Part shown: one piece after another, positions 55,048 through 64,000 of the stretch
Position numbering within the stretch: position 1 is the stretch's first letter
How the letters are laid out: the number at the start of each line of letters is the position of its first letter
From: Bryum argenteum
Lineage: Eukaryota; Streptophyta; Bryopsida; Bryales; Bryaceae
Direction: 5' to 3'
DNA: 64,000 nt
Assembly (NCBI GenBank): GCA_037043015.1
Contig: CM073323.1
Location: 5,270,001-5,334,000, forward strand
The notes under the pieces: generated by a model
The model's database searches: none
What the model was told of the DNA's origin: nothing
The model's input: only the letters and a program-made list of their open reading frames with translations
Program-made: the position numbers and the translations under genes

Positions 55048-56564
55048 CTAACTCTTTGACTTCCTTGTACTACGACCACGACTCGTATTGGTGCCTTTGG
55101 ATTTGACAGTAGGAATTACCTTGCGCTTCTTCTTATGATATTTTTGTTTCGGTGAAGGTGATTTTGAATTGCCTCCACCTTCGTTGTTCACCTTCCTACG
55201 ACCTCGCTTATTTGGCCCTGAGGATGGTGACTCGCATCTCCTAGAATCCGGCCCAGCCGAAGTTGCTAAATCAGATAGGGACTTGTAATTTTGGCCCACC
55301 GAATGTAGGTTCTCCACCGCTATGTCCTCGTCAGACTCCAACATCGGGTCATCAGGGATTGACTTCCCCTTTCCGCCACTCAGCTCTGTCTCCTTCTTGC
55401 GCGGCACAACGACGAAATTTTCCGCTGCTTTCGCCATCACTTGATCCATTCTGACCTCCTCGGGCTCCACTCCTTGAGGTACCGGGGTTTGCACTTCGGG
55501 TTCATCAGCCTCAGGTACCGCGGTTTCCACTCCGGATTCATCACCCATCATGACCCACGTGTTGTTTTGCAACAACGACTTCTCTAACACTCTTGGCTTC
55601 CCTAAACTCCAAATCCAAGATTAAGTCAATACATTACAACATGCACGAAAGCTACAAGGCAATTTTGGTTTGAATTTGTACCTGCGGTTTTGGGTGAGGC
55701 TTCATTTCGGCATGCTCGAGGAGAAGATTTCCGCTGCCCTAGAGGGTTTGTAGCTGCTCCGGGTTTTTGCTGACCCGTTTGGTCACTCTTTGCGGTTTTA
55801 CTTGGCTAATGGCTGCAATCGCATGCACCACAACTCCGGGCTTTGGGGCTGACCAGGGCTGCACCTCAGGGTTCGGGGTCGGGGCTGACGGGGGCTGCAC
55901 CTCAGGGTTCGGGGTCGGGGCTGACGAGGGCTGCACCTCAGGGTTCGGGGTCGGGGCTGACGGGGGCTGCACCTCAGTCCTTGGTGCTTGGACGGTGGCT
56001 GCAGGGGGTTGTACAGACTTCGGTGCAGCAAGAGGTTCCGCCGCCGCGGCGGGGTTCGGGGTTGGGGCGTCGGGGCTGCTCCGAGTCGTGGGTGCTTGAC
56101 GATGGTCATAGGGGATTTACGGCAATTTCTTTGGAGCAAGAGGTTGCGCTTCTCCCGGGGCGGATTTGAGGTGCACAAGTACTCCGGGTTGTACATTGGT
56201 GACGGCGGGGACGTCATCCTCCTCTACGTCAGACTCCTCCTCTTCACCGGATCCCGCTTCTTCCTCACTGCCCCCCTCTTCTTCGTCTGATTCCTCCCCT
56301 TCTTTCTCAGACTCCTCACCCTTGCTTGCTTTAACCTCGTTCCCTTGGACGGTGGTGGGTGTGCCCTCTGCCTCCTCGGTGCCTGCTCTCTACACCGCTA
56401 CTCGGTGCAGGACCATCAAGCGACCTGTGCTCGAAGGGCTCAGGGCTTTGAGCAATTGCAGCGTCGCCCTCATCAGAGTCGATACTGTCTCCCGAGGTGG
56501 ATGCCAATTCACGAGGCATCTCCGGATCTGGAGCGTCATCATCTCGAATCCTCGTCCTCGTCAC
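55048..56564 (-). CDS. Low-complexity, Pro/Ala-rich then basic protein; family unknown
   Basis: Minus-strand frames with coding character: 56564-56331 (acidic, Ser/Asp-rich), 55972-55739 (a 12-residue repeat PNPEVQPPSAPT) and an exon of about 55611-55048. The last begins after a TTTAG acceptor, reads KPRVLEKSLLQNNTW and an acidic middle, and ends in a nuclear-signal-like tail (KYHKKKRKVIPTVKSKG). The repeat frame connects to the last exon only if one base is skipped near 55750 (NPLGQRKSSPRACRNEASP), so there is either a missed splice or a frameshift. It could be the N-terminal half of the SUVR-like gene, but the stop at 55048 argues for a separate gene. The exon model is provisional; I do not recognise the protein. 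Confidence 0.4.
55848..55979. repeat. 36-bp tandem repeat, about 3.5 copies
   Basis: Copies start at 55848, 55884, 55920 and 55956 (GCTGAC then GGGCTGCACCTCAGGGTTCG). The period is 12 codons, matching the Pro-rich peptide repeat on the minus strand; the plus-strand Gly-rich frame is a shadow. Confidence 0.92.
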
Positions 56565-57477
56565 GCTTAAAAATGGGCTCTTCTCCTACCGGCTTCTTCA
56601 AAGACTCGCCAGTAAGCATTCGAAGACGGCAGCTCCACTCTCTTGCGCTTGTCTACACTCGAGGGGACGACAAAGCGGCAATTGCAAGAGTTGTGCCGGA
56701 TTGCTTGACTGCGATCGGTGTAGTAGCAGTGCGGGAAGCGTGGAATTCGGGACATCCAAACACACAACAACCATCACAATGTACACAAATTAGGTCCAAA
56801 ATGTATGCGGATGTCTTGACGGTTTGCAAAGTGAAGGTAAGATTGCTCGAAAGTACCTCTTACGCCTATTCAATACTCTCACGGAATTGACCGATTCGTA
56901 TCCTGCAAAGGAGTATTACTATGATTAATGTAGCTAATATACACTTTTGTCTTTGTTAGTAGTAGCCATTGCGGACTCAGAGTGTCACGAACGTAAGTAC
57001 CCATTGCACACTCTGTAGTTCAACGAGACGAGAAAATGACACTAGTACAACTTCTCTCCTTCTCGTAGAGTGGCTACTACACAATAGAAGTCTTGGACCA
57101 CAAATTACAAACACTATGTACCCTTAGTACCTATATTTTACTTATCATGTTGTATGTTGTATACTTATAGTAGCAAACCAAAGGTAGAACAAGTAGACGG
57201 GTAATATGCCATTGTACACACCGGGATACTCGGTACACTATAATCCGTGAACTACTAGTTTTACATTATCCTCGTATGCACACTCCGACGTCGCCTAAAT
57301 CAACTCGTAAAATGTGCATGCTACGATAACAATACTATCAATCGCTTAGTGACCGCCATGCATGTCGTGGACAAGACTACTCTTGTAGTGGCAAGAGTAG
57401 AATTCATCTGTACTTCTAGTACAAAACCGGCAAAGACATAGACATCGATGGGCTAAAATTGCAAAGATGTATCCTAA
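56565..57477. other. Region between two minus-strand genes
   Basis: 56565-56890 has weak open frames on both strands. 56890-57477 resembles intron DNA (TA/GTA-rich). A GTGAG donor at 57619-57623 in the next gene suggests that part of this may be an intron. Confidence 0.45.
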
Positions 57478-59277
57478 CTACGCAATTACTAACTTGCAAT
57501 GAGCTTGAAGTGCACACACCTTCATGTCTCGTGAATAAAAAAAAGTACATTCACACACAGTAAATGGAGAATGTGCATGAAGATTATTTTGATGTAATCC
57601 ATGATAAAGTAGCACAATCTCACCAGAATTGAGAGGCAGGAACGTTCTTGCTCGATTCGCCCTTGCATGAAGAACCTTCCCTCGCTCCTCAGCTAATCCC
57701 AGGGCTATCGAACGCTCCTTCACCTGGGTGCTTGGCTCACCCCAACCGAAACTCCTAAACCAATTTAGGTGGGGCAACTCGCCACATCCATCTGCCTTAC
57801 ATTTATGTCCATTTCCAAAAACCATCCAAGCACAATACGGATGGTATGCATGTCTACAGCTAGAAAGGACAACGTCGAAATCAGGAAAAGGAAACAAACA
57901 GAAACTGCAAGTCCTGAAATCGATTGTCAGCTCCGAAGAATTGTCGTCTTCGTACACCATGGGCATCGGCCACACCGTTGAGTTGGTCTTCCCTCTCTTG
58001 ATCTGAAACACCTCGTTTGTCATTGAATCGAATTGCCTCTTCCGAGCTGCACTCAACAACCGGACCTCCTCAAGCTCAAGGTCCACGAGACTCAATTCAG
58101 CCCTCTCCTTGCAAGTTTTTTTCTGTGTCCTTGCCAATTGTTCTTGAGAGCCCTCCAACTTGATCACCTCCTTGTGTGTATCTGCCTCCGTCGCCTTCAA
58201 CCGGTCAATTTCCTCCTTTCTTTCTTCAACGTCCTCCTTGAAATTCTCTACCAAGTCCTGCAGCCGATCGAGTCTCTTCTTCACACCTTCTCTTCTCTCA
58301 GTGATCTCAGCCCTCCTGTGCTGCAAACCCTTGCATTCGAGGTGAACAACTTCGAGCAACCCCTGCAAATCAGCAACCCTCTCTCCGCTTGCATCCTTCT
58401 TCCAACCTTGCAGATCACCCTCCTGATAAAGAGAGGCTCCCTGCACACAAACGGCGGACCCCAGCCCGCTCTCCGTTTTGCATTCGAACCCGCCTCCTTC
58501 CGTTTCGCCGTACTGCGAAATGACGATTACTTCGCAATCGGTCTCCTTCCCCTTCTTGCGAGGGTATGTCACCTTCCTGTCGATCGATCCCTTCACAGGC
58601 TGCACAACCAAACTTCGCCATTCTTGGCCACGAACGTCGTGCTCGAGTTTCCGCTCCACTACCGACCGCAATGCCTGCAGCTTCGCCAGGTCGTCGAAGT
58701 AGCGCTTTCGCTGCCGCTTGTTCGTCAATTCGCCGAACTCACACCAGTTGACTTGACCCTCCTTCTCCATATCACGCACCACTCCCTCGGCGAACTTGAC
58801 CTTGATCTGCGCTGGAATTTTCTGATTGGGGCAAGAGTACACAATGGGGTGTAGGAACTTCACCCTCGCAATCACGTCCTTGTTGGTGCAGCTGCTCCAC
58901 ACGAAGCCGTTCCGTCCGCAATCGCCAATTCGTTGGCCAAAGAGTTTCTTCATCTTGTCATAGTGGAAGTCCTTCGGCGCTAGTTTGTGAGGATTGACTC
59001 CTGTGTCGCTCAACTCCGGCCACTCCCTCTTAAAATCAGCAGCTGTCATCTTCTCCGGTGGCGGCTTCAAACGTCGGATCTCGGCGTCAACATCCTGCAG
59101 GGAGGTGTAAACCTTCTCTGGCTTAGTTGATCTCCTCACATATGGCCGCTTGGATTTTGCTGCGACCTCCTCCGCTCTATCCGAATCGCTCTCCTCTACT
59201 TCTGTCACGGACTTCGAAGCAGCAATACGGCGATCGGAAGTAGTCGCCTTCCGCTTAGTTGCCCCTGCCCCTGCCAT
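57478..59277 (-). CDS. Coiled-coil protein with a RING-H2-like zinc finger
   Basis: The ATG at 59277 (MAGAGATKRKATTSDRR) opens 599 codons. A basic/acidic disordered N-terminus comes first (about 1-60). A conserved-looking domain follows (about 60-225: VYTSLQDVDAEIRRL, KMKKLFGQRIGDCGRNGFVW, WCEFGELTNKRQRKRYFDDL). Next is a long coiled coil (about 303-428), then CSFC-x13-CRHAYHPYC-x10-C-x4-C (about 457-498), which fits RING-H2 spacing except that the last pair is CX4C. A RING would suggest an E3 ubiquitin ligase, but that is inference. A good donor, AATTCTG/GTGAGA, lies at 57624/57623, so the last 48 or so codons may be intronic and the gene may continue downstream. The longer upstream frame to 59358 lacks support. 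I do not recognise the full architecture. Confidence 0.68.
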   Translation of the reverse strand: MAGAGATKRKATTSDRRIAASKSVTEVEESDSDRAEEVAAKSKRPYVRRSTKPEKVYTSLQDVDAEIRRLKPPPEKMTAADFKREWPELSDTGVNPHKLAPKDFHYDKMKKLFGQRIGDCGRNGFVWSSCTNKDVIARVKFLHPIVYSCPNQKIPAQIKVKFAEGVVRDMEKEGQVNWCEFGELTNKRQRKRYFDDLAKLQALRSVVERKLEHDVRGQEWRSLVVQPVKGSIDRKVTYPRKKGKETDCEVIVISQYGETEGGGFECKTESGLGSAVCVQGASLYQEGDLQGWKKDASGERVADLQGLLEVVHLECKGLQHRRAEITERREGVKKRLDRLQDLVENFKEDVEERKEEIDRLKATEADTHKEVIKLEGSQEQLARTQKKTCKERAELSLVDLELEEVRLLSAARKRQFDSMTNEVFQIKRGKTNSTVWPMPMVYEDDNSSELTIDFRTCSFCLFPFPDFDVVLSSCRHAYHPYCAWMVFGNGHKCKADGCGELPHLNWFRSFGWGEPSTQVKERSIALGLAEERGKVLHARANRARTFLPLNSGEIVLLYHGLHQNNLHAHSPFTVCECTFFYSRDMKVCALQAHCKLVIA

Positions 59278-59800
59278 CTGCAAACGCAAAAGCAAACCCG
59301 ACAAACGATCCGACCAAACCCTAACAACTGAGCACAACAAAATGGAGACAACGATCACAAACTAACTACAGCGACTAACTACAGCGGTGAACTCCAGCGG
59401 CTCACCCTACACCTAAAAGCCCCCTCTCTAAACTCACACACTCACGGCGCGAAAGGCTTTCCTCGCTCTACGTGCGATCGCAGTTCTAAACTACATCAAT
59501 CAGAACTCTCTCAACGAAACTCAAAAACTGAAACTCAAAAACTCAAAAACGAAACTCAACTCCAGTCTCCAAAACTCTCCCTATCAACACTGTGCAACTA
59601 AGCTCACACACTCACGGCGCAATGGTGAGAACGCTCTCAATCAGCTACGTACGCGATCAACAAACGGCGGCGGGGAAGAGAAAATCGATGCGCGGCGGCG
59701 GGGAAAGCAAGCTACGGAACCAAACAGCGACCAGGCGCGCTCCGCCCTCTCCCGCCAAACATCCTGCTCAACTTGCGAGACGATGACCGGTGGTCACCGG
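59278..59800 (-). promoter_or_regulatory. Upstream region of the coiled-coil/RING gene
   Basis: Non-coding leader and promoter-like DNA. An 18-bp direct repeat CTCACACACTCACGGCGC occurs at about 59433 and 59604. A run of ACTCAAAAAC repeats lies near 59519-59555. Short plus-strand frames are not supported. Confidence 0.45.
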
Positions 59801-59831
59801 TCATCCACGTTCAGGACCGGTGATCACCGGT
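59784..59831. promoter_or_regulatory. Two ACCGGT-based palindromes
   Basis: 59784-59803 (TGACCGGTGGTCACCGGTCA) is palindromic but for its central pair. 59816-59831 (ACCGGTGATCACCGGT) is a perfect palindrome. Half-sites recur near 59860. They sit about 0.5 kb upstream of the RING gene and look like operator-type sites or a foldback tip. Confidence 0.7.
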
Positions 59832-59988
59832 TTCGCAATAACACGCTCCAAATGAAGACCGGCTATCAACGGTGCTTGATTTATTGTAATCTTCACCCAC
59901 TCAATTGCAAATCCAATGAAATTAATACATGCAACCCTAGTATGTCAAATCCTAAATGTTCATCATTGTAGTATGAATTTACCTAATT
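59832..59988. other. Spacer
   Basis: Transition from GC-rich to AT-rich DNA; nothing else is seen. Confidence 0.4.
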
Positions 59989-60135
59989 ATGAATTTACCT
60001 AATTTTGTACCCATTAATCCTAGTTATGAATTTACCTGATTTTGTACCCCGTAATACTAGTTATGAATTTACCTAATTTTGTATTCCGTAATACTAGTTA
60101 TGAATTTACCTAATTTTATACCTATTTTAGTATAC
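59989..60135. repeat. 37-bp tandem repeat
   Basis: Units start TATGAATTTACCT at 59989, 60025, 60062 and 60099. The typical unit continues AATTTTGTACCC and GTAATACTAGT. Confidence 0.9.
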
Positions 60136-60171
60136 AGTAAACATATAAATACTTTTAGTGTAATCGCACAT

Positions 60172-60370
60172 TTACTGATTAAACACTATTATTTCTTAAT
60201 GTAGATTTGTTAATAAAGAAGATCAGGTCTGGCACATTTACTATTTACACACTATTATTTCTTAATTTAGATTTGTGCGTAAAGAAGATTACGAGTGGCA
60301 CATTTACTATTTAAACACTATTATTTCTTATTATAGATTTGTTAGTAAAGAAGATCAAGTGTAACTAGTG
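60172..60370. repeat. 66-bp tandem repeat, three copies
   Basis: CACTATTATTTCTTA recurs at 60184, 60250 and 60316, each followed by TAGATTTGT and AAAGAAGAT. Confidence 0.92.
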
Positions 60371-60763
60371 AGATTTTTAGTCTAACTCGTGAACTTCTAT
60401 GGTAGTTTGATGTTCAAGTACGTTTCTATGATTTATTCTCTGAATTCATTCTTATAAGTATTGTAATTTCATTCAAATTGCATACAACAAATATGTGATT
60501 CCCACATCTCCAAAATTTAGTATTCAATTAATGCACCAAGATTGAACACATACACTATCATGTATTTTCTAAATAAACTGAAATTTTGAGATAATTTATT
60601 CTTTATATCCATATGGAAAAGTCTAAGTAGTACAACTTTTCAATAAATATTTGGGTTTACATCAAAACATGTCTACACTCTACACTTACTAAGTATAATA
60701 TATAATATTTAGTCTTCAATAATTACTCATTATTGGATTCCTAAACTTGCACATCACTACATG
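60371..60763. other. AT-rich spacer, nothing recognised
   Basis: No gene or repeat unit defined. Confidence 0.5.
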
Positions 60764-62252
60764 AATTTTGGTTTGAAATACATATTTGATATCTACATAA
60801 AATTATGTATGATGTCAATAAAGTAGATATAAAACCAGATGTCCACGTTCATTTCTTGAAACCGCCAGATATTTCATATCCAATAATATAAAATAGAATA
60901 CAGTACTACACTTTTGATAAGATATTATATTTGTACGAGGTTTATTCAACATGAGTCATATATAAACCCTACTTATAACAATTGTATAGATTAATGCATA
61001 AATATGCCTTTATACTTCCAATTTGGCTAAAATTCCCAAACCATCACCTCATCATTCATGATTCATCTTAACCCCTACACTATGAATTTCTAGAGTAGTC
61101 TAAAGAATGGCCATTATAAGTATTGTAAAAAAAATAATTAAAAATGACATTAAACAATAGCCACACAATTATTACATATGCATTGTTCAAAATTTATGTA
61201 TGATTAAAATCCACGTTCTAAGCTCATGTTATGAATGCAAACAATGAATATTCAATTATTCAAATGCCTTCTTAGAGTAGATGTATGTGTTCTATGTAAT
61301 CCTTCCTACAATTTAGGTATGAGAATAAGTGATCATAAATATTCATCCTTCGTTCACCCATATTAATCTTATACATCCAGGGAGATGAAGAGTTTTACAT
61401 ATGCAAACAATTCACATGCATTTTTGAAAGGAGGTTCATTCTCTAGGCACGTGGCAGAAAAAAGTGTTTCATCATCATCTGTATTATGGCTAAATTGAGT
61501 GTTTGTTCATAGCTTTCAAGACCTTATATTTGCTACCTAAAAGTCCCTATATACTAGGTAATTAGGGTTTTGGAATACATATTTATCATTTAGATAAAAT
61601 TCTGAATGATGTAGCTAATAAAGTAGATATAAAAACATCCACGCTCATTTCAAACCTCCAAATATATCATATCCAATAATATAAAATAGAATACAATACT
61701 CAATTTTTGATAAGATATTAAAATTGTATGAGGGTTATTCAACATGAGTCATATCTAAACCCTAATTATAACAAATGTACTAAAATTAATGCATGAACAT
61801 GCCCTTATACTTCCAATTTCGCTACAATTCCCATACCATGACCTCCTCATTCATGATTCATCTTAACCCTTACACTATGAATTACTAGAGTAGTCTAAAG
61901 AATGGCCATTATAAGTATTGTAGAAAAAATAATTAAAAATGACATTAAACAATAGCCACAAAATTATTACATATGCATGGTTCAAAATTTATATATGATT
62001 AAAATCCACATACTAAGCCCATGTTATGAATGCAAACAATGAACATTCAATTATTCAAATGCCTTTTTAGAGTAAATGTATGTGTTCTATGTATTCCTTC
62101 CTACAAATTATGTATGAGAATAAGTGATCATAAATATTCATCCTTCATTCATCCATATTAATCTTATGCATCGTAGAAAAGCATAGGTTTATGTATGCAA
62201 ACAATTCATATGCATTCTTGAAAGGATGAAGTTCATTCTCTAGTCACGTGGC
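60764..62252. repeat. Direct repeat of about 0.69 kb, two copies offset by about 797 bp
   Basis: 60764-61455 and 61562-62252 align over their whole length, sharing TATCCAATAATATAAAATAG, GGCCATTATAAGTATTGTA and GAATAAGTGATCATAAATATTC. Both end near CTCTAG-CACGTGGC. The 106 bases between them are unique. Non-coding. It may be two copies of one element or an old segmental duplication. Confidence 0.88.
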
Positions 62253-62895
62253 TAAAAAGGTCCATTGGATCCATTCCCTCTCTTCAACTTGCCACCAAGA
62301 CATTCCTTTCTTTAATGTCCAAATTTAATACTTGACAGGGAATCTTCTCCAAATTGATTTGGAACTTTGCACAATGTCAGACTACGTGGCGCACTAAGAG
62401 TGGATCACCCCAACACAATCAATCGGGACCCTTCAAATTCAGGAGCATTTATTGCCCTAATCCGACGGCTACAGGTACTCCTGCATGTGTACTCCCTGTA
62501 CACAATGACAGAAATGTACTAAAGTGTACTGGACGGATCTGCAAAAAACTGCATGGGTCTAGCATGCTTTCACCCACCTATCTCCATCCCAATCTCTCTT
62601 CATGTCCATATATCAACCTCCTCCCCGTTCATGTCCTAATTTTAAATTATCTATTAATTTGTGCTTGATGTCTTTTTACACCCCAAATAGCTTTAAGGGG
62701 CTCACAATTATATTCGTACCTTATTTTTCCATAAGACTCTAAAAGTCGTATCTTTTGGATTATTCTTTAATTAATAAACTTCATTATTAAGCTTTGGATT
62801 CGAAATTAGGTCTTTGTTCTTGACTGTGTGGTCTAAGTTTTTTGGGAGCATGAAAACTTACAAATTTTATATTTCGCGATCCGCATGTTAGATTG
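62253..62895. other. Spacer, no supported gene
   Basis: An open frame at 62354-62668 on the plus strand is not recognised and its second half is pyrimidine-rich simple DNA. Nothing else is seen. Confidence 0.5.
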
Positions 62896-62899
62896 TTAA

Positions 62900-63140
62900 C
62901 CCCTAAAGGTCCAGGAAAGCGAAAATTGCTTTCTGGAGTCCAAAATTCAGCCAACTTTGACCATTATAATCTCACAAATGAAGAAGAATCAACGGTTCAA
63001 TTTTGGCAAGTGAGTGGAAGGTTAAGTTAACTTCAAGATCCTACGGTTGGATCCTTGAAATAATTCTTAGATTGAGAGTTTTTAGGCCTGGAGTAAGGGT
63101 ATGTCTATTTTTACAATTTTGCATCAAGAACCTTTAGGGG
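62900..63140. mobile_element. TTAA-flanked element, short form, copy D (241 bp)
   Basis: The left end CCCCTAAAGGTCC and the right end GAACCTTTAGGGG are inverted repeats bordered by TTAA (62896-62899, 63141-63144). The body matches copy C at 42547-42807. Non-coding. Confidence 0.88.
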
Positions 63141-63282
63141 TTAATCCAATTGTTGCTATGCAAGCAAAAAGATTTTGCGCTTCTCAACGACACCTCTCAA
63201 TGCCCCAATACAATCAAGTTGTCTCCAAGATATCGTTGACATGACAAGCGTAAAAAAGAGCTAAATATAAATCTGCCTTAAC

Positions 63283-64000
63283 GCCTAAATAACCGAGGGT
63301 TTTTTAGATTTCCAAAACCAAAAACTCCAATTTTCTCCCACCTTGTTGAAATTGAGATATAGTTATTTTTTATTATTTTTCTTTCATAAATTTAACCGTA
63401 GGATATCAAACCTACCTACTATGAGTACCACCATATTAAATTTCAAATGTGGGATGTGCACTATTTGTGAAATCATGACATTCAAAGTCGTTGCAATTTT
63501 TTTTGGGCATCGCTCGTGAAACATAGACTCATTTCACTTTTATGACCTTCATTCAAATTAATTTTTCAAAAAAGTCTAGGATATGGGAAACATGCATCAC
63601 ATTAAAGAAAAATATGATGGTCATTAGGTGCCGTTATGAGTTTGTGAATTTTGAGAAATAGAAGTTTGGAAAACTTTCAAAATCTCAAATTTGACAATTT
63701 TTTAAAAAAATGATTTGGAAATTACTACGAATTGTTAGGCTCCCCTTGTAAAACGAGTAAGATTTTGACATGGGTCATTTTGGAATTTGAGTAGTGATTT
63801 GTTCATGAACATATTTTTAAAAAAAAAATTATAAAAAAGTCCAAATTTAAACTTGCCGATTTTGGATTGAAAACCCAGATTCGTTTAATGAAAGGTTTTA
63901 AATTGGAATTTGGCTTTGCAGATTTTACCACATACCCTCTACATTGTGGGGACTACTCAACAAAAATCTTACGAAAAAATATTACTTTTAATCTCTAAAT
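63283..64000. mobile_element. TTAA-type element related to 7660-8775, cut by the window edge
   Basis: After TTAA at about 63279-63282 the left end reads CGCCTAAATAACCG, a decayed version of CCCTTAAAGGTCC. The body follows the copy at 7680-8150 (TTTTACCACATAC, AAATCTTACGAAAAAATATTA against AAATCTTTGGCAAAAATATTA). The right end lies beyond the window. Confidence 0.55.

Noticed and set aside
55767..56169. Gly-rich plus-strand frames over the 36-bp repeat
   Set aside because: Repeat-driven; the minus-strand Pro-rich frame continues into more protein-like sequence.
58033..58854. 273-codon plus-strand frame
   Set aside because: It is the antisense shadow of the coiled-coil/RING gene.
62354..62668. 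104-codon plus-strand frame
   Set aside because: Unrecognised; the second half is simple pyrimidine-rich DNA.

Overview
The window reads as nuclear DNA of a land plant. Support comes from a DREB-type AP2/ERF gene, a plant SUVR-type SET-domain gene, a CACTA (En/Spm) transposon with TNP2 and Transposase_24 genes, a Ty3/gypsy chromovirus remnant and short GT-AG introns. The mix of very AT-rich repeat-filled spacers with compact GC-richer genes, and two protein families I cannot match to seed-plant proteins, makes a bryophyte (for example a Marchantia-like liverwort) my best guess. That placement is inference and weak. I see no rRNA, tRNA or CRISPR array.

Layout. 1-9.1 kb: AT-rich repeats. These are a 70-bp tandem pair, a dispersed repeat interrupted by a chromovirus remnant, a degenerate minisatellite of nearly 3 kb, and a nested pair of transposons (a PIF/Harbinger-like MITE inside a TTAA-flanked element). 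9.2-10.7 kb: an intact intronless DREB-like gene with a TATA box, in a GC-rich island. 11.6-18.1 kb: a second MITE, more dispersed-repeat copies, a 973-bp TTAA-flanked element and a 276-bp tandem duplication. 18,139-29,115: a complete CACTA element with matching 44-bp ends and a TAT target duplication. It holds an apparently intact Transposase_24 (TNPA-like) gene on the minus strand and a frameshifted TNP2 gene on the plus strand, divergently arranged. 29.2-35.4 kb: a tandem array, two large foldbacks, a 93-bp tandem repeat and a recurrent short near-palindrome centred on CGGCCG; no gene I can name. 36.4-40.3 kb: two decayed minus-strand genes, one with a ParB-like motif. 40.4-49 kb: AT-rich spacer with three TTAA-type or inverted-repeat elements. 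49.6-53.1 kb: a two-exon DDE-like transposase gene that is open except for one amber codon. 53.4-59.3 kb: on the opposite strand, a SUVR-like methyltransferase, a Pro/Ala-rich basic protein and a coiled-coil/RING-H2-like protein. 59.4-64 kb: palindromic promoter-like DNA, short tandem arrays, a 0.7-kb direct repeat and two more TTAA elements, the last cut by the window edge.

How it fits together. Most of the window is mobile DNA in different states of decay. The DREB-like gene, the SUVR-like gene and the coiled-coil/RING gene are the best candidates for working genes. The most unusual signals are the family of TTAA-flanked elements (piggyBac- or Kolobok-type target sites) with members of about 0.25, 0.55 and 0.97 kb, the repeated CGGCCG near-palindrome that also lies in an intron, and the nearly intact unclassified transposase sitting tail to tail with a histone-methyltransferase-like gene.
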